DNA from: Planctomycetaceae bacterium
GTDB lineage: Bacteria > Planctomycetota > Planctomycetia > Pirellulales > JAEUIK01
Direction: 5' to 3'
NCBI GenBank assembly: GCA_015493185.1
Contig: WGDQ01000689.1
Location: forward strand, 1-5,060
DNA: 5,060 nt
Shown here: piece by piece, positions 1 through 5,060 of the stretch
Layout: the number at the start of each line of letters is the position of its first letter
Position numbering within the stretch: position 1 is the first letter of the stretch
Program-made: the position numbers and the translations under genes
The notes under the pieces: generated by a model
Told to the model about the DNA's origin: nothing
Seen by the model: only the letters and a program-made list of their open reading frames with translations
The model's database searches: none

Positions 1-238
1 GAAAAATCGCAGCGATCAGGTATCGCACCACGGCCCAGCCAAAAACCGCAAGCACCGTGGCGCTCGCCATCACTCGCAAGCCGGGATCCTCGATGCGGAG
101 AAGCCAGCCTGCCAAGCCTAATGCCGTTGCGGCACCAACAGTTACCAGCACCACGCGGCTCATGCCATAGAGCAGCAGCAACCGCCGTGCGCGACGACGC
201 AGCCGTGAGACGCTTTGTTGCAAAGGATGCGCGTTCAT
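1..238 (-). CDS. N-terminus of a large membrane protein (partial, cut by window edge)
   Basis: Seventy-nine codons are visible before the left edge, with no stop, so the 3' end lies outside. The product starts MNAHPLQQSVSRLRRRARR, a strongly basic and probably cytoplasmic head. A hydrophobic helix follows at about 20-47 (LLLLYGMSRVVLVTVGAA, then GLAGWLL), a short polar turn with RIEDPGLR (48-55), and a second helix at about 56-79 (ASATVLAVFGWAVVRYLIAA). This layout fits the very large (about 1,000-residue) DUF4175-like membrane proteins that follow BatA/VWA gene pairs in planctomycetes; the assignment rests on position and N-terminal style only. The ATG at 238 is preferred because it is the only ATG in this frame in the region and has a weak purine-rich GGCGGAG 11 bases upstream. 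The frame is open further upstream, back into the end of the preceding gene, with only GTG/TTG codons as alternative starts. The helices argue strongly that this frame is truly coding. Confidence 0.72.
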   Translation of the reverse strand, partial: MNAHPLQQSVSRLRRRARRLLLLYGMSRVVLVTVGAATALGLAGWLLRIEDPGLRVMASATVLAVFGWAVVRYLIAAIF

Positions 239-458
239 CGCACGGTTCGCTCCGCCTGGCAACTGCCTGAAGTGCTTTCCCCACTGGCCGAGCAGGTTGC
301 CCGATTGATTGTTGCGGCACCGAGGCGATCGGCTCGCATAGCGATCGGCCAATCGCGTGAGCTGGAACGACACGCAATCGCCGGCTGCCAGCACGACCCC
401 GGCGCAAAGCGTGTCGCTGGCGATCTCGTTCGCCCTAGTGTCGTTATACCAGTAACGG
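239..458 (-). other. Gap between VWA gene and partial membrane protein; possible small coupled ORF
   Basis: These 220 bases separate two otherwise tightly packed genes. I see no terminator-like hairpin with a T run and no tRNA. Two minus-strand readings compete. First, an ORF from the ATG at 462 to the TGA at 237-235 would encode 75 residues. Its ATG overlaps the preceding stop (ATGA, 462-459), its stop overlaps the next start (ATGA, 238-235), and AAAGGGA (474-468) lies 5 bases upstream. However, the product is rich in Ser, Arg, Thr and Ala with 4 Cys, has no recognisable domain, and looks like an off-frame translation. Second, the frame of the downstream gene stays open through the gap and reads more like protein (for example YDRYWYND near the left-hand gene end, QWGKHFRQLPGG near 270), but it has no ATG before 238. 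Neither reading is proven. Confidence 0.3.
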
Positions 459-2846
459 TCATAGAAGTCCCTTTTGCTTTCGGACGACCCATTCGGTGAC
501 CAGCAACCCCAGGAACAGCAGCAAAAGGGGCCAACGGTTCCACAAGACAAGCGGCGGCAGCGTTTCGATCGGAACCTGACGACCTCGCGGCAGATCGTGC
601 AGCAGGCGTTTGGCTTCAATCGCCCGGTAAAAGCGCCCCTTGGTCAAATCTGCGGCCTGAGACAACTCCGCCACGTCCAAACGGGTGCGCTCGGTCTCGC
701 CCGGTGGGGCCACCACAAGAAAGTCGGCTGAAGGCGGATCGTTTTCGACCGAGGGGCTGGCCAACCAAACGTGGTAGCTTCCGTCCGCCACGTCGGTCAA
801 TCGCCCTTCAAACACACCCCGTGCCGAGGGGTGCCGCTTAAGGCCCACACGGCGCTTCTTGCCACCGGTATGCTCGACCATTAGTTGCACGCCGTCGTCG
901 CCGGCCGGCGCCGCGCGTTCGTCGAGAAAACGCACCCGCAAACGCACCACCTCGCCCCGCTGGTATTCTCGCCGATCGGTCGTGAGCTCTGCCGAGCGAT
1001 CTTTGCCCAGCAGTTTCGAGCGGCTCAGGTAGCGGATTGTTTGCACCCAATACCGCGCAAGAAAAACGTCGCCGATGCGGAACCGCCACCGCCAGGTTTC
1101 GTCGGTTGAATGAAACCACGTTTTGCCGGCCCCCACATATTGCATGGCAATCACCGGCAGCCGCCGTCCGTCGCTGCCAAGCAGCGTGGGGTGCTCGCCC
1201 AACACGCGGGCACCGGCTCGCAGTGCCGATGCCTCGAACAGCCAATATAGCGGCGGCAAGTTCTGCCAAATCTGCTCCGACTCGGAAGGCGAATCGCCCA
1301 ACTGCAAGGGGGGGCTGGCCAGCCCCAGGTCGGTCAACTGCACTCGGAACCCTTGTCGCGTGCCCACCGAGGGCGAGGCAACAGCGCTTAGCCGCTCGAG
1401 ATCCACGGGCATCAGAGGCGCCAGGGGCGTATCGCGATATGCGAGCGGCGTATAGCGCGGGCCAGCGATGAAGATCATGCTGCCCCCCTTGTGCATCACG
1501 AATTCCGCCAGGTGCCGCAGGTCGGAAGTCGAAAGAAAGCTCGGATTCACATCGCCGAAAATCACCGTGTCGTAGCCAAACAGGTCGTCGCGGCGGACCG
1601 GAAACGTGACCAGTGCTGTTTGGTCCACCTGCGCATATTCGGGATCGGCTTCTTGCAACACCGTGTGCAAGTCGATCGTTTTATCGCGGTCGAGCAGGTT
1701 TTTAAGATAGCGGAATTCGAAGCTCGGATAAGCCTGCACAAGCAACACCCGAATTTGCTCCTTGCGCACGCTCACCACGCGTCGTGCCGAGTTGTTGGCC
1801 GCGGTTGCTTCGTCTGCCAAAGGCTCGACTTCTACCACGTACTCGAATTCCCCTACGGCTTCCGGTCGATGTGCCAACTGCACGGTTTGCGGCTCGCCGT
1901 CGGTTTCGATATGAACGGTGGTTTGCGCCAACGGCTGCGACTCGCCCTGCCGTTTCAACTGAACCACTACGTCGCGCCCCTCGAAGCCCGTAGCGACCAG
2001 CTTGAACTCGAATTGCACGATGTCATCTACAAAAACCACCTCGTCGACGAGCAGGTCTTCCACCGCCAAATCCCGCAGCGGGTGTTCATCACCAATTCCG
2101 ACTGTGAACAGCGGCACACCGCGACGCCTGGCTTCCAGAGCCGCTTCACTCAGCGATGGGCCATCGGTCGTAATTCCGTCGGTCAGCAGCACGATGGCCG
2201 CTGGCGGCGAGCCGCGCAGATCGCTCAAAATGCTGCGCAGTCCCTGTCCTAGCCGCGTTGCCTGACCGGTGGCTTCGGTGTCGGGCAGCGTTTTCACGAT
2301 GCTGGCCAGTGGCTCTTCGACGGCGCGGGCGGTGTTGGAAATGAAATAGAATCGTAGCTTGTAGCGGCTTTTCATTTTCCGCAGAAGCGCCGCGTTGTTG
2401 TCCAGTAAAATCGCTTTGGCCACATTGATGCGCGAAACGGGGCCCTCGATCTCGGCGTGCGCGAGCCATTGCTTCAGCTTCGACGCAAGCTCTTCGTCGC
2501 GGTAGCGATCGACAATGCCCATGCTCGCCGAATCGTCGACGGCCACAATCACATAGGGCAGCCCGGTCCGTTCCAGCGACAGCACAAACTCGGCGATCAT
2601 GAACAATAGGATGGCGATCGCCGACAGCCGCATGGCCGCCAGTGCCATTCGTAATCGTCGACCGACATTGCCCGCTTCGTGGAAATAGACGAAGAGCACA
2701 AACGCCACGGTGAGAATAGCGAACAACAGGGTGACCCATGGGGCCCAGTCCCAGGCCGACTGAAGCCGCCAGACCGTACCTTCCCCGCTGTCGGCCGATT
2801 CGACCCCCAACAAGTGTTCGAGCCATCGCGGCAAAGTCGAAGTCAT
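459..2846 (-). CDS. VWA-domain membrane protein with GATase1-like and Ig-like domains
   Basis: This is a 795-residue membrane protein when started at the ATG at 2846. A longer start at 2873 (804 residues) would overlap the preceding gene by 28 bases. I prefer 2846 because the preceding stop and this start form TGATG, and the protein then begins MTSTLPRWLEHLLGVE, which resembles family N-termini as I remember them. Helices lie at about 35-55 and 71-90 with a basic loop (GRRLRM) between. The VWA domain begins VAVDDSASMG and has a complete-looking metal site: D104, S106, S108, T197 in GQATRLG, and D223 in LLTDGITTDG. Residues about 260-360 are Ig-like. About 365-605 is a GATase1-like fold (YDTVIFGDVN, GGSMIFIAGP) without a catalytic Cys, followed by the aromatic TWRWRFRIGD stretch (584-593) and RYWVQTIRYL (598-607). 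A second Ig-like region spans about 620-712. A final helix (771-786) ends in RKQKGLL. The ectodomain is predicted outside the cytoplasm. Databases may call such proteins 'glutamine amidotransferase', but enzyme activity is unlikely. It probably acts with the upstream BatA-like protein, given the shared architecture and coupling. Confidence 0.9.
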   Translation of the reverse strand: MTSTLPRWLEHLLGVESADSGEGTVWRLQSAWDWAPWVTLLFAILTVAFVLFVYFHEAGNVGRRLRMALAAMRLSAIAILLFMIAEFVLSLERTGLPYVIVAVDDSASMGIVDRYRDEELASKLKQWLAHAEIEGPVSRINVAKAILLDNNAALLRKMKSRYKLRFYFISNTARAVEEPLASIVKTLPDTEATGQATRLGQGLRSILSDLRGSPPAAIVLLTDGITTDGPSLSEAALEARRRGVPLFTVGIGDEHPLRDLAVEDLLVDEVVFVDDIVQFEFKLVATGFEGRDVVVQLKRQGESQPLAQTTVHIETDGEPQTVQLAHRPEAVGEFEYVVEVEPLADEATAANNSARRVVSVRKEQIRVLLVQAYPSFEFRYLKNLLDRDKTIDLHTVLQEADPEYAQVDQTALVTFPVRRDDLFGYDTVIFGDVNPSFLSTSDLRHLAEFVMHKGGSMIFIAGPRYTPLAYRDTPLAPLMPVDLERLSAVASPSVGTRQGFRVQLTDLGLASPPLQLGDSPSESEQIWQNLPPLYWLFEASALRAGARVLGEHPTLLGSDGRRLPVIAMQYVGAGKTWFHSTDETWRWRFRIGDVFLARYWVQTIRYLSRSKLLGKDRSAELTTDRREYQRGEVVRLRVRFLDERAAPAGDDGVQLMVEHTGGKKRRVGLKRHPSARGVFEGRLTDVADGSYHVWLASPSVENDPPSADFLVVAPPGETERTRLDVAELSQAADLTKGRFYRAIEAKRLLHDLPRGRQVPIETLPPLVLWNRWPLLLLFLGLLVTEWVVRKQKGLL

Positions 2847-2848
2847 CA
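2844..2848 (-). promoter_or_regulatory. TGATG stop-start overlap (translational coupling)
   Basis: The TGA that ends the BatA-like gene (2848-2846) shares its last base with the ATG at 2846-2844. One-base TGATG overlaps are typical of coupled cistrons where the terminating ribosome restarts. No strong Shine-Dalgarno is visible upstream of this ATG, only a weak GGATGG, so re-initiation is the likeliest way the VWA gene is translated. This would keep the two paralogous membrane proteins at similar levels. Confidence 0.65.
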
Positions 2849-5047
2849 CGCCATCCGGCTTCCGAAACGCCATGCCAGCAGCGTTTCCAGCAGCAAAAGC
2901 CCCAACGCCCCGTAGAGCAACCAGCGGTGCAGCGATTCCCGCCGGCTCACGTCAGTGGTTGGTGCTTCGTTGAAATCTTGCCATGTCGTTTGATGCGCAA
3001 ACGCCGCGCCGGGCCAGATGTCGTCGCGCAGTTGCTCGGCCGTCACTTTGGTCAAATCGCTTTCTGCCGTGTCGACATTGACTGCGTACAGCTCGCGCCG
3101 CGATACGGGCGGGCCGGCTTCGGCTACGTAAAGCCCGCTAGTGTCTGTTTCGGTGTAATGCCAGGCATAGCCCCCGTCCTGGCTTTCTAAGCGGACAACG
3201 CGCCGCTCGCCCGTGGGACGTTGCAATATCAGACTTGCGTCGGCTGCCGACACCGGCACCAAGGAACCAATCGGCTGGCCAACGCGCACGTTGCGGTCGG
3301 CTTGCCGGCCACTTACGCCGAACCGCAACAAGTTGTGCACAATCGGCAGGTAACTGGCCCAAACAGGCATCGAGGTCCAGCTTGTATCGGCGCTGGTGGC
3401 CACGAGCATCACGCGCCCGCGCCCGATGGTTTCTTCGACGATGGCCGGGTCGCCATTCACAAATGCCAACGCGACCCGCGCTTTGGTTTCCTCGGGCACC
3501 CGCAGGCGGATGTAGCGAGCAACCGGCGTGGTTAGCAGACCGGCCTTCTCCCGCCCGCGAAAGTCCTGCACGATCGGGTGCGCGTAGTCGAGCGGATCGA
3601 AACGGTAGCTGCCCTCGGCCACGGGTTTTTCCAGCCGGGCAGGCAAAAGACGCCGATGGCCGGGGGACTCGCCACCCAAGTACCGGTTGTAGCTATCCGG
3701 CACGACCTGATCGCCCAGAAAGATGACCAGTGCCCCGCCGTGGCGTACGTAGGAATCGAGCAGGTTGGCTTCGTTTGAAGTTAGCTGGCCCACGTTGGCA
3801 AGAAACACGCAGTCGTATGAGTTCAGGTCCGACTCGACCAGGGCGCTCTCCGGCACAACTTCCGGCCGAACCAGGCTGCGCTCCAGATCGCCGCTGGGGG
3901 CCAGGGCCACTTGCAAATAGTCGGTCGCGCCGCGCAAACCGGCTGCCGCAGGACGGCCGTTGACGCAGAGTACGCGCAGCGATGATTTGACGGGAACGGA
4001 TAGCCAGCGATGGTTGTCTATTTCGAGCAAGTCGCCCGGTAGCCGCACTTCGATCGCATGATCGCCACCGCTGTCGAAACGATACGACAGCGAAGCGACC
4101 CCTTCGCCGGCGGGTTCGATGTCGACCATCTGCTCGCCCACGCGGTGTCCGTCAACGTAGAATTCCACGACCTGTGCCGCACGGCGCTGCTGCCCGAAAT
4201 TACGAACCTGGGCCTGAATGACCACATCGCGTGCAACCGTGGCCAGCGACGCATCGAGCGACACTTGCGTGATGGCCAGGTTTTCGCACTGCTGCTGTCC
4301 AAGGTCGACCACCGTGAACGCTGCCCGCTGGCAAAGATCGCGGGCTCGCGCGGCGATCGTGCGCCGCATGCCGTCGGAATCGTCGGCCCACCAGGTGCTG
4401 CGTTGCAAGTCGGTCAGCCAGTACACTTCGTGCTGTTTCAGCCGGGCGTTTTCCTTCTCTACGCGCTCGATGATCTCTTGAACCTTCGCCAACGTCGCAT
4501 TCAGGTCGGCCCGGCCGTGGGGAAGGCGAAGCTGCTCGATCTCTTCCAAAATGACCCGGGGCTCGAACGCCGGCGACGCAACAATCACGCGTGGCGGAGA
4601 AGCCATCAGCACAAGCGAGGTTCCATCTCCGCGTCTGCTTTCGCTGGCGATCGTGGCGGCGAGCTCCTTGGCGCGTTCGAATCGGCTTTGATCCGTCGGA
4701 CGGTAGGCCATCGAAAACGATCCATCGAGCACAATCACCCGGTGTGTCGGCTCGCCGGCAACGATGGGATGCCCCTGCCGATTCCAATAGGGTTCAGCCA
4801 GGGCGATCACGACGAGAAGAATAATCAAGGTTCGCAAGGCCAGCAGTAACCACTGCTCGAATTGCAGCCGCCGGGCGTTCTTCTTCAGCGCCTCAAGCAG
4901 GAAATCGATCGCCGCCCAAGATGTCTCACGGTACCGTCTGCGGTTCCAAAGATGAATGAGCAATGGCGCAGCGGCAGCCGCCAGCCAACCCAACATCGAG
5001 AGGCTGCCAAACCCGAACGCAAACAGAGAGAACCGCCAGTACAACAT
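2846..5047 (-). CDS. BatA-like membrane protein with VWA and inactive GATase1-like domain
   Basis: This is a 733-residue membrane-anchored protein of the aerotolerance-regulator/BatA type. Residues 18-33 and 66-86 are two hydrophobic helices separated by a basic loop (NRRRYR at 35-40, KKNARR at 55-60), the classic BatA N-terminal double-membrane domain. A VWA domain follows, starting VIVLDGSFSM, with a DxSxS metal site (D108, S110, S112) and LTDLQ at 211-215 (D213). Where many VWA domains have Thr in the second metal loop, this one reads GRADL (178-182). Residues about 256-352 look like a CARDB/Ig-like beta domain. Residues about 405-575 look like a GATase1 fold (YDCVFLANVG, GGALVIFLGD) with no nucleophile Cys. 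About 585-660 is beta-rich. A last helix spans 708-726, with a basic tail. Positive-inside reasoning places the VWA and later domains outside the cytoplasm. The start at 5047 is preferred because TAATAATG suggests coupling to an upstream stop; Met18 is possible but would trim the first helix. The cellular role of the family is not established; partnership with a MoxR ATPase is inferred. Confidence 0.9.
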   Translation of the reverse strand: MLYWRFSLFAFGFGSLSMLGWLAAAAAPLLIHLWNRRRYRETSWAAIDFLLEALKKNARRLQFEQWLLLALRTLIILLVVIALAEPYWNRQGHPIVAGEPTHRVIVLDGSFSMAYRPTDQSRFERAKELAATIASESRRGDGTSLVLMASPPRVIVASPAFEPRVILEEIEQLRLPHGRADLNATLAKVQEIIERVEKENARLKQHEVYWLTDLQRSTWWADDSDGMRRTIAARARDLCQRAAFTVVDLGQQQCENLAITQVSLDASLATVARDVVIQAQVRNFGQQRRAAQVVEFYVDGHRVGEQMVDIEPAGEGVASLSYRFDSGGDHAIEVRLPGDLLEIDNHRWLSVPVKSSLRVLCVNGRPAAAGLRGATDYLQVALAPSGDLERSLVRPEVVPESALVESDLNSYDCVFLANVGQLTSNEANLLDSYVRHGGALVIFLGDQVVPDSYNRYLGGESPGHRRLLPARLEKPVAEGSYRFDPLDYAHPIVQDFRGREKAGLLTTPVARYIRLRVPEETKARVALAFVNGDPAIVEETIGRGRVMLVATSADTSWTSMPVWASYLPIVHNLLRFGVSGRQADRNVRVGQPIGSLVPVSAADASLILQRPTGERRVVRLESQDGGYAWHYTETDTSGLYVAEAGPPVSRRELYAVNVDTAESDLTKVTAEQLRDDIWPGAAFAHQTTWQDFNEAPTTDVSRRESLHRWLLYGALGLLLLETLLAWRFGSRMA

Positions 5048-5052
5048 TATTA
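5045..5052 (-). promoter_or_regulatory. TAATAATG: tandem stops overlapping the first gene's start
   Basis: Immediately before the BatA-like start, the minus strand reads CTGTAATAATG. Two in-frame TAA codons (5052-5050 and 5049-5047) run into the ATG at 5047. If an upstream gene uses that frame, it ends here and is coupled to the BatA-like gene. In planctomycete clusters of this kind the expected neighbour is a DUF58 protein, but only 13 bases are visible, so the upstream gene itself is inference. Confidence 0.35.
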
Positions 5053-5060
5053 CAGGCCAA

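Noticed and set aside
215..499. Plus-strand 94-codon frame across the intergenic gap
   Set aside because: It overlaps the ends of two well-supported minus-strand genes, and its product has no recognisable features. It is in exact register with the open minus-strand frame, which explains its openness.
1491..2252. Plus-strand open frame of 253 codons opposite the VWA gene
   Set aside because: It is antisense to the VWA and first Ig-like domains. The product is His/Gln/Arg-rich with no recognisable motif.
2146..2826. Minus-strand 226-codon frame overlapping the start of the VWA gene
   Set aside because: It is a shifted reading of the VWA gene's N-terminal region, Arg/His/Gly-rich without helices, whereas the chosen frame gives clear membrane segments and a MIDAS motif.
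2847..2873. Nine-residue N-terminal extension of the VWA protein (start at 2873)
   Set aside because: It would overlap the preceding gene by 28 bases. The ATG at 2846 forms TGATG with that gene's stop and gives a more typical N-terminus. The longer start cannot be fully excluded.
4058..4849. Plus-strand open frame of 263 codons opposite the BatA-like gene
   Set aside because: It lies wholly antisense to the well-supported VWA and Ig-like coding region, and its translation shows no domain or membrane logic. Long antisense frames are expected in GC-rich genes.
1..5060. CRISPR arrays, insertion sequences, tRNAs, riboswitches, intrinsic terminators
   Set aside because: I looked for direct repeats, terminal inverted repeats, GC-rich hairpins followed by T runs, and tRNA-like cloverleaf sequence, and saw none. 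Nearly all of the window is coding.

Overview
The window reads as a short stretch of one bacterial operon transcribed entirely on the minus strand. It has moderately high GC, no RNA genes, no mobile elements, and almost no non-coding space. Two long genes fill about 4.6 kb, and the start of a third runs off the left edge. From 5' to 3' of transcription (right to left): a 733-residue BatA-like membrane protein (5047-2846), a roughly 795-residue von Willebrand A (VWA) membrane protein (2846-459), a 220-base gap (458-239), and the N-terminus of a large membrane protein with two early transmembrane helices (238-1, cut by the window edge).

The gene order and the style of the proteins suggest a planctomycete, probably Pirellulales-like. 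There, from memory, a MoxR AAA+ ATPase and a DUF58 protein are commonly followed by a BatA-type protein, a VWA/'glutamine amidotransferase-like' protein and a very large membrane protein. I infer this from remembered family patterns; no search was run. The MoxR and DUF58 genes, if present, would lie beyond the right edge. The sequence TAATAATG at the first gene's start suggests that an upstream gene ends right there.

Both complete proteins share one plan: two N-terminal transmembrane helices, a VWA domain, an Ig-like beta region, a domain with the class I glutamine amidotransferase (GATase1) fold but no catalytic cysteine, a second beta-rich region, and one C-terminal transmembrane helix with a short basic tail. 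The charge pattern puts the basic loop between helices 1 and 2 and the C-terminal tail in the cytoplasm, and the large VWA/Ig/GATase-like part outside the membrane. They look like ancient paralogues that could work as a pair, with the VWA metal sites binding a partner and a MoxR-type ATPase acting from the cytoplasm. That functional model is inference; the substrate of such systems is not established.

The two long genes meet at TGATG (translational coupling). The gap before the third gene is the only unexplained stretch. It holds a possible 75-codon ORF with ATGA overlaps at both ends and a Shine-Dalgarno-like AAAGGGA. It also holds a competing, start-less open frame that runs in phase into the third gene. 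I see no clearly new system here, but this junction merits a check.
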